From: Actinomadura barringtoniae
GTDB taxonomy: Bacteria; Actinomycetota; Actinomycetes; Streptosporangiales; Streptosporangiaceae
Assembly: GCF_017573505.1 (NCBI RefSeq)
Contig: NZ_JAGEOJ010000027.1
Span: 1-64,000, forward strand
DNA: 64,000 bases
Direction: 5' to 3'
Part shown: positions 16,881-25,383 of the stretch, in pieces
Position numbering within the stretch: the stretch's first letter is position 1
How the letters are laid out: each line of letters starts with the position of its first letter
Program-made: the position numbers and the translations under genes
The notes under the pieces: generated by a model
What the model was told of the DNA's origin: nothing
The model's database searches: none
What the model saw: the letters and a program-made list of their open reading frames with translations, nothing else

Positions 16881-18163
16881 CGAGCATCCCCCGGCTGCTG
16901 CGCACGCCCGGGCAGGACGACGACCGTCACGATGATCGTCACCGCGACCGCGACGGCGGCCGCCGCGCCCGCTCTGCTGACGCCCCAGTTCGCCCAGGCG
17001 AGCCCGAACGCGATCGACGAGGCGAGGTAGGCGACGGCCTGGACGGTCTGGACGCACGCCAGCCCGGTGGTACGCAGGTGCCGGGGCAGGACGGGCCCCG
17101 CGAGCGCCATCAGCACTCCGTCGGTAGCCGCGTAGAACGTGCCGTACAGCCCGAGGATGACGCACGCCGCCGGAAGTCCTCGGAAGGGTGTGATGAGGAG
17201 TAGGTAGACGGCGGCCAGCAACCCGTACCCCGTCAGGAGCATCGCCTTGCGGCCGACCCGATCGGCCAACGCGCCCAGGGGCCCGGCCAGGAGCAGGTAG
17301 GCGAGGTTCGTACCGACCGCGAAGAGCGGGAACCATCCCGCGGCGAAGTCCTGGCGTCGCATGAGGATGAGGTAGACGAAGCCGTCCCCCACCGTGCTGA
17401 GGCCGAGCAGCCCCGCCGCATAGAGCAGGCGCCGCAACGAACGATCGCGCAACAGCCCGGCCGCGGCGCGCGGCGTTACCTCTAGCGCCCTCCCGGGCTT
17501 AACGTCACGCGGGCGAACGCTCTCCCGGGTGAACACCACCAAGGCCAGCACACCTGCGACAGCGATCCAGAAGCTGGTCAGGAAAAGCGAGTGGAATGCC
17601 GCCTGGGAGGTCGTTCCCACCAGAGTCAGGATGCCCAGGGCGACCAGCGGGCCCGCGAACGCCCCCGCGCTGTCCATGGCCCGATGGATCCCGAAAGCCC
17701 TCCCAAGCAGGGGCTCCGGGGTGGATTCGGTGATGAGTGCATCGCGCGGAGCGGTTCGCAGCCCCTTCCCCGCCCTATCGGCGACGATGACCGCGCCTAG
17801 GCCCGTCACCGACGTACCGGCCCCGATAAGACCCAGCTTTGCCACGGCCGACAGCCCGTAGCCGGTCGCCGCGACCGCCTTGCGCCGCCGCAACCGGTCG
17901 GCCAGGAAGCCCCCGACCAGACGCAACGGGACGGTCGCGCCTGAGTAGAGGCCGTCCACCACCCCATACGCGGCCGGGCTGAGATGCAGGACGAGAACGA
18001 AGTAGAGGGGCAGGACCGCGGTGACCATCTCCGCGGACACGTCGGTGAGCAGGCTGACGGAGCCGAGGGCCACGACGGTGCCACCGACCCTGGTGAACCC
18101 GATCCTCAGGGGACCGCGTTCCGGCTTCCGGTCGATCGTGGACAGATACACGGCTGGTCCCAT
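16877..18163 (-). CDS. Major facilitator superfamily transporter
   Basis: 428 aa with about 12 hydrophobic helices. The loop motif GGFLADRLRRRKAV between helices 2 and 3 and GALADRVGRKAMLLTGYG in the second half are MFS motif A. DRAGKGLRTAPRDALI resembles MFS members near the YfiS/efflux group. The substrate is unknown. AGGAG directly abuts the ATG at 18163, so the true start may be a little downstream. Coupled with the downstream propeller gene. Confidence 0.85.
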   Translation of the reverse strand: MGPAVYLSTIDRKPERGPLRIGFTRVGGTVVALGSVSLLTDVSAEMVTAVLPLYFVLVLHLSPAAYGVVDGLYSGATVPLRLVGGFLADRLRRRKAVAATGYGLSAVAKLGLIGAGTSVTGLGAVIVADRAGKGLRTAPRDALITESTPEPLLGRAFGIHRAMDSAGAFAGPLVALGILTLVGTTSQAAFHSLFLTSFWIAVAGVLALVVFTRESVRPRDVKPGRALEVTPRAAAGLLRDRSLRRLLYAAGLLGLSTVGDGFVYLILMRRQDFAAGWFPLFAVGTNLAYLLLAGPLGALADRVGRKAMLLTGYGLLAAVYLLLITPFRGLPAACVILGLYGTFYAATDGVLMALAGPVLPRHLRTTGLACVQTVQAVAYLASSIAFGLAWANWGVSRAGAAAAVAVAVTIIVTVVVLPGRAQQPGDAR

Positions 18164-18197
18164 CTCCTGATGGTTCGAATGATGGTTCGAAGTGGAT

Positions 18198-18239
18198 GGT
18201 CGGCCGGTGCCCGGCGCCGTCGGCAGGCACCGGCCGACC
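18198..18239 (-). terminator. Hairpin terminator after the phosphoesterase gene
   Basis: A 14-bp perfect stem (18198-18211 with 18226-18239) lies 14 bp beyond the phosphoesterase stop on the minus strand and separates it from the MFS gene. No U-tract. Confidence 0.6.
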
Positions 18240-18252
18240 TGCTAGGGAGGAC

Positions 18253-19155
18253 TCAGCCGGTGGTCCAGGCGTCGCTGATGGGCGACTTGTCCTTGGCGCT
18301 GCCGAGGGCGGGCAGGCCGTACATGTCCTCCAGCGTGCGCAGCACGTTGTAGTGGTTGACCTGCGTGCTGGACTGGTAGCCCGCCTTCACGCGCGCGCCC
18401 ACGAAGACGGTGTGGATCTGGTTGACGGAGGTGAAGTCGTCCTCGTCGAAGGTCGTGATGAGCAGGCTGTTATGCGTCTTGGCCCACTGGGCGTACGAGT
18501 CGAGATGCTTCTTCACCCAGCCGTCACCCGTCCCGATGCTGCAGTCGTGCATGTCGTCGCACATGTCCGGGATGACGAACGAGACGGTCGGCAGCTTGCT
18601 GAAGTCGCTCGGGAAGGACGAGTACGGCACGTTGTAGGCCGACCCGCTCACCGTGGGGAAGTCCGCCCAGGGAGCGTGCTTGCGCCGGTAGCGGCCGCTC
18701 TTACAGCCCGTGTAGCCGGCGCTGGGGAGCGCCTCGGAGTAGCCCTTGAACGTCTTGCCCGCGTCCAGGAGCTGCTGGCCGAGGTTGCCCGTCTTGAAGT
18801 TCTTCGGGCAGTCGTCGTTGCTGACACCCTGCTGCGACCCGGAGAACAAGGCGATGTAGTTCGGCTGGCTGGGGTGGGTGACGCCGAACGAACTGGTGAA
18901 CAGCGCGCCCTGCGAGGCCAGCTGGTTCAGGTACGGGGCGCTGGAGCTGCCCTTGATGGACGAGTAGTTCTTGTTCTCGAACATCACGATGATGACGTGG
19001 TCGAACGCGGGCACGTTCGCCGCGCGGGCAGCCGCAGGGGCGGCATCAGCGGACGTCGACTGGTAGGCCGACGACGTGCCGATCGTCAGGGCGGCCGCCG
19101 CCAGTCCTGCCATGGCCGGCAGGCCGATCAGGCGGGCGATGCGGGGTAGTCGCAT
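18253..19155 (-). CDS. Secreted phosphoesterase (PF04185 / acid phosphatase-phospholipase C family)
   Basis: 300 aa. Signal peptide at about residues 1-38 (RIARLIGLPAMAGLAAAALTIG). Mature motifs: DHVIIVMFENKNYSSI (metal and catalytic site), ASQGALFTSSFGVTHPSQPNYIALFSGSQQGV, VSFVIPDMCDDMHDC, and LLITTFDEDDF with metal-binding acidic residues. It is like the secreted AcpA/SapM-type phosphatases. It lies 45 bp downstream of the subtilisin gene in the same direction, so the two probably form one secreted-enzyme operon. Confidence 0.85.
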   Translation of the reverse strand: MRLPRIARLIGLPAMAGLAAAALTIGTSSAYQSTSADAAPAAARAANVPAFDHVIIVMFENKNYSSIKGSSSAPYLNQLASQGALFTSSFGVTHPSQPNYIALFSGSQQGVSNDDCPKNFKTGNLGQQLLDAGKTFKGYSEALPSAGYTGCKSGRYRRKHAPWADFPTVSGSAYNVPYSSFPSDFSKLPTVSFVIPDMCDDMHDCSIGTGDGWVKKHLDSYAQWAKTHNSLLITTFDEDDFTSVNQIHTVFVGARVKAGYQSSTQVNHYNVLRTLEDMYGLPALGSAKDKSPISDAWTTG

Positions 19156-19200
19156 GATGCGTTCTCCTTCTCGTTCCTCTGGGGGGTGGAGGGATGAGGT

Positions 19201-20436
19201 TCAGCTGCCGCCGGTGAACAGCAGCCGGTTGGGGGTCCCGCTGCCCGCGTCCTTGACCTTGCTCTTGGTCGCGGCGCCGGTCAGCGCGTTCTGTACGTCG
19301 GCGGGGGTGGCCGTGGGGTGCGCCGCGAGCCAGAGCGCGGCGGCGCCGGTCACGTGCGGGGCGGCCATCGACGTCCCGGAGATCGTGTTGGTGGCCGTGT
19401 CGCCGCTGTTCCAGGCGGACTTGATGGACGTTCCGGGCGCGAACAGGTCGGTGCACGAGCCGTAGTTCGAGTCGGAGCGGCGGGCGTCGCTCGAGGTGGC
19501 GTTGTTGACCACGAGCGCCTCGCCGATGCGGCCGGGCGAGTTCCCGCAGGCGTCGCGGTCGTCGTTGCCGGACGAGACGACCCAGGTGACACCGGACGCG
19601 ATGGACTTGCGGATCGCCGCGTCCTCGCTCGAGTTCGCCGGCCCGTTGATGCTCATGTTGACCACGGCGGGCTTGGCGGCGTGCGCGGTGATCCAGTCGG
19701 CCGCGGCGATGATGGACGAGGCGCTCCCCCGGCCGTTGCAGTTCAGGACGCGGACCGCGACGAGCTTGACGGCCTTGGCGACCCCGTAGTCCTTACCGCC
19801 GACCGTTCCCGCGACGTGCGTGCCGTGCCCCGCGCAGTCCTGCCCGTTCCGGCCGTCGCCGACCTCGTCCGCGCCGATGCTCGCGCGCCCACCGAACTGG
19901 GTGTGCGTCGTGCGCAGGCCGGTGTCGACCAGGTAGGCCGTCACGTTCCCGGCAGTGGTGGAGTAGCTGTAGCTGCTGTCCAGCGGCAGATCGCGCTGGT
20001 CGATGCGGTCCAGTCCCCAGGACGGCGGATTGGGCTGCTCGGTGTTGGCGTGGACCCCGGTGGAGGCTTGGACCTCGGTGTCCTTCTCGACGTACGCCAC
20101 GGACGGATCGGCGGCGATCGCGGCGGCCTGGCCGGGCGTCATCCGCCCGGCGTAACCCTTGAGCGCCGTGCCGTAGCTGCGCTGAACGCTGCCGCCGTAC
20201 GCACGCGTGAGGCGTACGGCGTCGCTCCGCACCGCGGCCGCCTGCATTCGCCGGTCCTTGAAGACCACGATGTAACTCGTGTAACTCGGCTGAATCAGGG
20301 ATTGGTAGGACTGGGAGGATTGAACGGGCCGGGTCGCGGCATGGGAAATCGCTGCCGGAATTGCCATCGCGGCCACCGATGCACAGGTAATGGCGGCGGC
20401 CAATGGAAGGCGTACTTGGGCTCTTGTCGGATGCAC
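19201..20436 (-). CDS. Secreted subtilisin-like serine protease (S8) with I9 propeptide
   Basis: 411 aa from the GTG at 20436 (CTGGAG upstream; the frame is open further but without a ribosome site). Signal peptide about 1-34 (LPLAAAITCASVAAMAIPAA). Inhibitor I9 propeptide SYIVVFKDRRMQAAA...YVEKDTEV. Catalytic Asp in TAYLVDTGL, His in CAGHGTHVAGTVGG, oxyanion Asn in VVSSGNDDRD, and Ser in ISGTSMAAPHVTGAAALWLA. Divergent from the regulator at 20605, sharing a 168-bp promoter region that holds the TCGCCAATGGCG motif. Confidence 0.93.
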   Translation of the reverse strand: MHPTRAQVRLPLAAAITCASVAAMAIPAAISHAATRPVQSSQSYQSLIQPSYTSYIVVFKDRRMQAAAVRSDAVRLTRAYGGSVQRSYGTALKGYAGRMTPGQAAAIAADPSVAYVEKDTEVQASTGVHANTEQPNPPSWGLDRIDQRDLPLDSSYSYSTTAGNVTAYLVDTGLRTTHTQFGGRASIGADEVGDGRNGQDCAGHGTHVAGTVGGKDYGVAKAVKLVAVRVLNCNGRGSASSIIAAADWITAHAAKPAVVNMSINGPANSSEDAAIRKSIASGVTWVVSSGNDDRDACGNSPGRIGEALVVNNATSSDARRSDSNYGSCTDLFAPGTSIKSAWNSGDTATNTISGTSMAAPHVTGAAALWLAAHPTATPADVQNALTGAATKSKVKDAGSGTPNRLLFTGGS

Positions 20437-20526
20437 GAGAACTCCAGGGAGAGGGGGTTTGGGGGGCGCCCTGGTTCTGGCCTGTGCATGGTGTACCGCG
20501 TTCACGATCTGAGCGGTGTCCCGGAT

Positions 20527-20538
20527 TCGCCAATGGCG
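20527..20538. promoter_or_regulatory. Shared motif in the subtilisin/regulator divergent promoter
   Basis: TCGCCAATGGCG, with palindromic core GCCAATGGC, lies 66 bp upstream of the regulator GTG and 90 bp upstream of the subtilisin GTG. The same 12 bases recur upstream of the trypsin gene at 21636. Confidence 0.55.
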
Positions 20539-20604
20539 TGAATGGGCGGACGCCGGGCGGTAGCATCGGGGCGTTCTTCTGCCTCAGCGCGGAGGGGGAG
20601 ACCG

Positions 20605-21612
20605 GTGTCCGACCTGGACTTGATGTCGCACCTCAGTGCCTTGGGCGTGCCCCCTGTCGCGGCCCGGGCCTTCCAAGTGCTCCTGCACACCAATGCCCAC
20701 TCCGTTCAGGAGCTGGCCGAGCACCTACATTGCGACGTCGAGGACACTCGCCGTGCAATAGACCAGCTCGTGGACCTGGGCCTGGCCGTCTCCCATGACG
20801 GCGGCCAGTGCGCGGTCCCGCCCGCCGAGCCCGACATCGCGCTGCAGCACCTGGTGAGCGCCAGGTCCGCGGAGCTGTTGCACGCCCACACCGCGGCCAT
20901 CAACGCCTACCGCGACCATCGCCGTACGACCGGCCTGCAACGCACCGACGACCTGGTGGAAGTCGTCACCGGCCCCCAGATCAAAGAGCGCATCCGGCAG
21001 CTGGAGCGCTCCGTCGAGTCCCAGGTCGCGCGCTTCGACTCCCCGCCGTTCCACATGCACGGCGGGATGCAGGGCGGCATGCACGGCGGCCCCAACCCGA
21101 CCGAGCTGGACAACCTGGAGCGCGGCGTGGAATACCGCGTCGTGTACGCCAGCGCCTCGGTCAGCAGTCCCGACTACTACGCGCTCAACGTCCAGCCCTG
21201 CATTTCCGCCGGCGAGGACGCCCGCGTACTGCCCACACTTCCCGTGAAACTCACCATCTTCGACCAGCGCGTCGCCCTGGTGTCCATGTCGGCGGTCGAA
21301 GTCGAGCAGAACGGTTCGCTCCTGCTCGTCTACCAGTCCAGCCTGCTCTCGGCCCTGCTCGGCCTCTTCGAGTCGTGCTGGCGCGCCGCGTTCCCCATGC
21401 ACCTCGGCACCCAGGCGCCACCAGTCCTACGCCCCGTCCAGCGGCAGATCCTGGAATTGCTCGGAACCGGCGTCCCCGACGACACCATCGCGCAACTCCT
21501 CAAGATCAGCCGCCGTACCCTCTCGCGCAACCTGGAACAGCTTTACCTGCTGACCGGCGCCGCCACCCGCTTCCAACTCGCATTGCACGCATCGCGCAAG
21601 GGCTGGATCTGA
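20605..21612 (+). CDS. TrmB/LuxR-type HTH regulator of secreted proteases
   Basis: 335 aa, GTG at 20605 with GGAGGGGGAG upstream. The N-terminal winged helix (LSALGVPPVAARAFQVLLHTNAHSVQELAEHLHCDVEDTRRAIDQLVDLGLA) is TrmB-like. The middle (about 130-280) is a ligand-sensing region with a Met/His/Gly-rich stretch (HMHGGMQGGMHGG). The C-terminus is a LuxR-like HTH (LRPVQRQILELLGTGVPDDTIAQLLKISRRTLSRNLEQLYLLTGAATRFQLAL). It sits between two secreted serine-protease genes whose promoters share a palindromic motif, so direct control of both is likely. This last point is inference. Confidence 0.85.
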   Translation: MSDLDLMSHLSALGVPPVAARAFQVLLHTNAHSVQELAEHLHCDVEDTRRAIDQLVDLGLAVSHDGGQCAVPPAEPDIALQHLVSARSAELLHAHTAAINAYRDHRRTTGLQRTDDLVEVVTGPQIKERIRQLERSVESQVARFDSPPFHMHGGMQGGMHGGPNPTELDNLERGVEYRVVYASASVSSPDYYALNVQPCISAGEDARVLPTLPVKLTIFDQRVALVSMSAVEVEQNGSLLLVYQSSLLSALLGLFESCWRAAFPMHLGTQAPPVLRPVQRQILELLGTGVPDDTIAQLLKISRRTLSRNLEQLYLLTGAATRFQLALHASRKGWI

Positions 21613-21635
21613 CTTCACCGCCGGGTGACCAATTC

Positions 21636-21647
21636 TCGCCAATGGCG
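21636..21647. promoter_or_regulatory. Shared motif upstream of the trypsin gene
   Basis: TCGCCAATGGCG, identical to 20527-20538, 73 bp upstream of the trypsin ATG. The spacing to the start is nearly the same as for the regulator gene, which supports a real operator. Confidence 0.55.
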
Positions 21648-21720
21648 ATCGTGTGCAACCGATCGCCCTATCCCGGCTCTACCTTCAGGGCGCTCCCTCC
21701 ACCCCGACAAAGGAGCCCCC

Positions 21721-22404
21721 ATGACGATCCGGCAAACAGCCACCGTCCTAGGCACCGCACTGGCCATCACCACTGGATTCAGCGTCCCCGCGTTCGCCTC
21801 GCCCGCCGGTCCCCCGATCATCGGCGGCCACACCGTCACCGACGCACCCTGGGCCGCCTCCGTCTACCAGAGCGGCAACTTCGCCTGCTCCGGAACGATC
21901 ATCGCTCCCACCTGGGTCCTGACCGCCAAGCACTGCACCAAGAGCAACAGCATCACCGCCCGCGTAGGCAGCCCCTATCGCTCTCGCGCCACCGAAATCC
22001 GCGTCAGCCAGGTCAAGGTGTCCCCCAACAGCGACCTGGCCCTGCTCCAGCTCGAAAAGCCCTTCCAGACAACCTACTCACAGCTGGCCGACGCCGACCC
22101 GGCCGCCAACTCCACCAACCAGATCTGCGGCTGGGGCCGTACCAGCTACAACGGCTCCGCCTCCGACCAGCTCAAGTGCGCCGACGTCCGCGTCACCTCC
22201 ACCACCTGCACCGACAACGACGGCGCCCGCGCCCTGTGCAGCACCAAGGGCACCGGCAACGCCTGGAAGGGCGACTCCGGCGGCCCCGAGTTCTTCAACA
22301 ACCACCAGGTAGGCGTCGCCTCCACCGCCGACGGCCGCTCCAAGCAGACCTACGCCAGCGTCACCGTCAGCCGCTCCTGGATCCGCTCCACCGCCGGCGT
22401 CTGA
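21721..22404 (+). CDS. Secreted trypsin-like serine protease (S1A)
   Basis: 227 aa, ATG at 21721 with AAAGGAG 5 nt upstream. Signal peptide about 1-27 (VLGTALAITTGFSVPAFA). The mature N-terminus is IIGGHTVTDAPWAASVY. Catalytic His in WVLTAKHC, Asp in NSDLALLQL, Ser in WKGDSGGPEF. Chymotrypsin fold of Streptomyces trypsin type. Probably controlled by the upstream regulator through the shared promoter motif. Confidence 0.94.
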   Translation: MTIRQTATVLGTALAITTGFSVPAFASPAGPPIIGGHTVTDAPWAASVYQSGNFACSGTIIAPTWVLTAKHCTKSNSITARVGSPYRSRATEIRVSQVKVSPNSDLALLQLEKPFQTTYSQLADADPAANSTNQICGWGRTSYNGSASDQLKCADVRVTSTTCTDNDGARALCSTKGTGNAWKGDSGGPEFFNNHQVGVASTADGRSKQTYASVTVSRSWIRSTAGV

Positions 22405-22461
22405 CCCACCCCCTCTCATTCAGGCCTCCTCCCTAGGCCGCACCGACCCCATCCGGGGATC

Positions 22462-22498
22462 GCGGGGCGGCGGGCCACCGCTGGGCCCGCCGCCCCGC
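22462..22498 (+). terminator. Terminator-like hairpin after the trypsin gene
   Basis: A perfect 15-bp GC stem (22462-22476 with 22484-22498) with a 7-nt loop, 58 bp beyond the trypsin stop. No T-tract. It runs straight into an 18-bp repeat array. Confidence 0.6.
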
Positions 22499-22670
22499 AC
22501 CTTCCGACAACCCGCGCACCTTCCGACAACCCCAGCACCTTCCAGCAACCCGCGCACCTTCCGACAACCCCAGCACCTTCCAGCAACCCGCGCACCTTCC
22601 AGCAGCCCGCGCACCTTCCGACAGCCCGCGCACCTTCCAGCAACCCCCGCACCTTCCAGCAACCCGTGAA
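22495..22670. repeat. 18-bp tandem repeat array between trypsin and GNAT genes
   Basis: Nine degenerate, directly adjacent copies of a unit such as CGCACCTTCCGACAACCC. The period is a multiple of three, which opens spurious ORFs on the minus strand. There are no unique spacers, so it is not CRISPR. With the preceding hairpin it fills the gap 22405-22737. Confidence 0.85.
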
Positions 22671-22737
22671 CCGGTCGCGATGTTCGATGCTTACGGCTTC
22701 CAGCGGACTCGGCAGTTGGGCAAGACCCGCTGGGTGG

Positions 22738-23385
22738 TCACGAGGTTCGTGGACGCGCAGTAGCCGCCGCGCCACCCCCGCCGAGCCGTTCGGCCAAGGC
22801 GGCCTTGACCGCCCTCCACTCGGCAGCGACCACCGAGAACATCGCCGAGTCCCTGAGTCGGCCTTCCTCGCCTGGAGCCCACGACGGAGACCAACTCCGC
22901 AAGATGCCCTCGAAGGTGGCGCCCAGTGCGTGGATCGCGTTCCTCGACCGTTCATTGCGCGCATCGGTCTTCAGATCGACCCGCGCCACGTTCAGCGTCT
23001 CGAACGCATACGTCATCAGCAGCAGCTTCGCCTCGGCGTTGATGCCCGACCCCTGCGCGGACGCGCCCAGCCACGTAAAGCCGATCTCCACGGCCCGCAG
23101 GTCCTTACGGCCAGGCCAGGCGCGCGGATCCCAGAACGCCGTACAGCCGACCGCTCGGCCGTCCACCTTCCTGACCTGGGCGAACGGGACGAGTCCTTGA
23201 TCGATGCGTGTGAACTGGGCTCTCAGGTAGCCCGGGACCTCGTCGGCGCGGGGAACGAGAGTGAAGGCGTAGCTGCTCCGGTCTTCCTCGGCCGCGATGG
23301 CCAGGTCATCGGTGTGGTCGTACGACAGCGGCTCAAGCCTGACCAGCGAACCGTCCAGGGCAGGCACATCGAACCAGGGGCGCAT
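22738..23385 (-). CDS. GNAT-family N-acetyltransferase (RimJ/RimL type)
   Basis: 215 aa, ATG at 23385 after GAGGAG. Typical RimJ/L order: LDGSLVRLEPLSYDHTDDLAIAA, VRKVDGRAVGCTAFWD, VEIGFTWLGASAQGSGINAEAKLLLMTYAFETLNVARVDLKTDARNERSRNAIHALGATFEGILR. The QGSGIN acetyl-CoA loop and the NERSRNAI helix are diagnostic. The acceptor is unknown. The C-terminal 20 residues are Gly/Ala/Arg tail. Confidence 0.88.
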   Translation of the reverse strand: MRPWFDVPALDGSLVRLEPLSYDHTDDLAIAAEEDRSSYAFTLVPRADEVPGYLRAQFTRIDQGLVPFAQVRKVDGRAVGCTAFWDPRAWPGRKDLRAVEIGFTWLGASAQGSGINAEAKLLLMTYAFETLNVARVDLKTDARNERSRNAIHALGATFEGILRSWSPSWAPGEEGRLRDSAMFSVVAAEWRAVKAALAERLGGGGAAATARPRTS

Positions 23386-23567
23386 GAAGACTCCTCATCG
23401 TTCCTGGCATTGGCACCTTGCCTCGGCGGAGTTCGCCTAGGCAGGTTGCCGGACCGTCGACGGGCCAGGTCCCTCAGGTCCTCTGGATGAACGGCCACGA
23501 TCATGGTCTGCGGGCGCCGTGATCGTCAATCCCCTTTCGGGTCGGCCCGGCACGTAGGCTCAGTGTC

Positions 23568-23855
23568 GTGATCCTGATCGATCCCCCCTTGTGGCCCGCC
23601 CGTGGACGGGTCTGGTCGCACATGGTCAGCGACATCTCTTTCGAGGAGCTGCACGCTTTCGCGCCGGTCGTCGGACTGTCGATGCGCGCCTTCGAACGCG
23701 ACCACTACGACGTTCCCTCGGAACTTTATGAGCGCGCCGTGACTCTTGGCGCTGAGGCTGTGGGGTGTCAGGAGCTTCTTCGTCGTCTTACGGATGCTGG
23801 ATTGCGGCGTCGTAAGGTCGTTCGGGCTCGTCGTGGAACTGGGCCCGCCTTTTAA
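23568..23855 (+). CDS. DUF4031 family protein
   Basis: 95 aa. It matches the small DUF4031 proteins by the start ILIDPPLWPARGRVWSHMVSD and by SFEELHAFAPVVGLSMRAFERDHYDVPSELYERAVTLGAEAV. Function unknown. The GTG start has no ribosome site but a -10-like TAGGCT lies 8 nt upstream, suggesting a leaderless mRNA. The stop is 13 bp before the left inverted repeat of the DUF222-HNH unit. Confidence 0.85.
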   Translation: MILIDPPLWPARGRVWSHMVSDISFEELHAFAPVVGLSMRAFERDHYDVPSELYERAVTLGAEAVGCQELLRRLTDAGLRRRKVVRARRGTGPAF

Positions 23856-23867
23856 GTTCGGCTCTTT

Positions 23868-24040
23868 GCGGCATCGGTCACCCCTTCCGCTCTGGCTGGT
23901 GCCCGTCTGCGGGTTGGTGCTGGCTAAAGGCCGAAAAGCTCAGCGACGAGGAAGGAAGGGGCGGGGCCGGGGGCTGGGTTGTTCGAGTGCGGGTCTCACG
24001 GGGTTGAGCTACAAGCTTTGATAGCCGCGCTTCGCGCGGG
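23868..24040 (+). repeat. Left imperfect inverted repeat (about 170 bp) of the DUF222-HNH unit
   Basis: This segment aligns almost end to end with the reverse complement of 25446-25616. Shared blocks include GCGGCATCGGTCACCCC at the outer edge, GACGAGGAAGG, GGGGCGGGGCC, GTGCGGGTCTCACGGGG and CGCGCTTCGCGCGGG at the inner edge. Confidence 0.75.
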
Positions 24041-24062
24041 AAGGCGCCATCGAAAGAATCTT

Positions 24063-24117
24063 CGAATATTTCTGTTCGATCATGAAAATGGCGAAGAGTG
24101 ATGGTAAAATAACGGTA
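24063..24117 (+). promoter_or_regulatory. AT-rich promoter of the HNH gene, probably leaderless
   Basis: TAAAAT at 24105-24110 is a good -10 placed 6 nt before the ATG at 24117, with no ribosome site. Upstream, TCGAAT and GTTCGA (24062-24079) form an inverted repeat with a 6-bp spacer, a possible operator. Confidence 0.4.
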
Positions 24118-25379
24118 TGAGTTCGATCGTGGCGGGCCCCGAATCCGCTTCCACCCAGCAACTGGTGGAAGCGGCGTCCGTCATATTCTCCGAACTCGCC
24201 GATAGGGCTGCGCCCGAGTCCGGCACGGCCTGCATGGAATTGGCTGAAGCACTCTCCACGGTCACCGATCAGGCCGAGCACGTGCTGGCCGGGCTGATCG
24301 CCGTGGTCGACCGGACCGGCGAGATGAAGCACTGGGGCCTGCCCTCCACCCAAGCGTGGCTGCGGTGCCGGATGGGCATGCGCGAAGGCCGCGCCAAGGA
24401 GCGCATCACCTTGGCCCGGCAACTTCACCGGCTCGGCCGCGTCGACAAGGGCCTGGCCGCTGGTGAGTTGTCGTTCGGTTACGCGGCCACCATTGCTGAC
24501 GCTGTGCAGCGTCTCAATGACGATGACACCGCTGCTGCCGAGGACATCCTCCTGACTGCGGCTGGTGAGGGTTTGTCGGCGGGGAAGGTCGCCAAGCTGG
24601 GTGGGAAGATCCATGACCTGGTGCGTGAGCACAACGGTGAGGAGAAGCCTCCCGAGGATGTGCAGCGGGGTTATGAGCGTTCGTGGGTGACGGTGAGCCG
24701 GTCGCTGGATGGGGGCTGCTATCTGAAGGGGTGGCTCAACCCTGAGGACACCGCGATCCTGGACGGCACGCTGGCTCCGTTGGCCAAGCCCGCCGGGGTC
24801 GATGACCGGCGTGATCTGGGTGAGCGGACCGCCGCTGCTCTCACTTCCGTGCTCGCCGGTGGCCACGGAGCCACCCGCGTGACCGTCATCGCTGACCTGG
24901 AGACGCTGGCCGGTGCCGACACCCCCGGGCGGCTCCGGGACGGCACCCCGATCCCCGCCGAGCAGGTCCGCCGGTTGGCGTTGACCGCCGGTGTTTCACC
25001 CTTGATCTTCGGTCGCGGACACGTGCCCCTGTATCTGGGACACACCGTTCGGATCGCCAGCGCTGGCCAACGCCGGGCACTGGAGACCCTGTATGACACC
25101 TGCGCGGTGCACGGCTGTGAAGTCCCGGGTTTCCTGTGCGAAGTCGACCACGTCGACGGCTGGGCACTGGGAAGCCCCACCGACATCGACAAACTCACTC
25201 TGTGCTGCGGCTGGCACAACCGCTGGAAACACACCAACCCCCAGCAGATACAGATCAGCAAAACCGACGGCCGGTACATCTACCGGACGCTGGCGCCCGA
25301 CGGGATCGCACGAGCGCGAAGATCGACCCCCGAACCAGGCGCCAACCCCTGGCATCACGATCAATCCCTAGCCGCCTGA
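24117..25379 (+). CDS. DUF222 / 13E12-repeat HNH endonuclease
   Basis: 420 aa. The N-terminal DUF222 region runs to about residue 300 (ALSTVTDQAEHVLAGLIAVVDRTGEMKHWGLPSTQAWLRCRMGMREGRAKERITLARQL). The C-terminal HNH nuclease (CEVPGFLCEVDHVDGWALG, TLCCGWHNRWKH) supplies the metal-binding DH...N...H residues. This is the mycobacterial REP13E12/DUF222 family, normally found in many genomic copies. The gene is bounded by inverted repeats of about 170 bp and followed by its own hairpin terminator, like a self-contained element. Confidence 0.88.
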   Translation: MSSIVAGPESASTQQLVEAASVIFSELADRAAPESGTACMELAEALSTVTDQAEHVLAGLIAVVDRTGEMKHWGLPSTQAWLRCRMGMREGRAKERITLARQLHRLGRVDKGLAAGELSFGYAATIADAVQRLNDDDTAAAEDILLTAAGEGLSAGKVAKLGGKIHDLVREHNGEEKPPEDVQRGYERSWVTVSRSLDGGCYLKGWLNPEDTAILDGTLAPLAKPAGVDDRRDLGERTAAALTSVLAGGHGATRVTVIADLETLAGADTPGRLRDGTPIPAEQVRRLALTAGVSPLIFGRGHVPLYLGHTVRIASAGQRRALETLYDTCAVHGCEVPGFLCEVDHVDGWALGSPTDIDKLTLCCGWHNRWKHTNPQQIQISKTDGRYIYRTLAPDGIARARRSTPEPGANPWHHDQSLAA

Positions 25380-25383
25380 CCAA

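Noticed and set aside
20808..22436. 542-aa plus-strand ORF overlapping regulator and trypsin genes
   Set aside because: Arg/Pro/His-rich out-of-frame reading across two well-supported genes and their intergenic region.
22495..22670. CRISPR array
   Set aside because: The 18-bp units are directly adjacent with no spacers and no cas genes.
22416..22964. Minus-strand ORFs over the 18-bp array
   Set aside because: Open only because the repeat period is a multiple of three; the product is a six-residue repeat with no start signal, and it overlaps the GNAT gene out of frame.
24062..24079. Possible LexA/SOS box before the HNH gene
   Set aside because: TCGAAT and GTTCGA are separated by 6 bp, not the 4 bp of the actinobacterial SOS box, and one half-site is imperfect.
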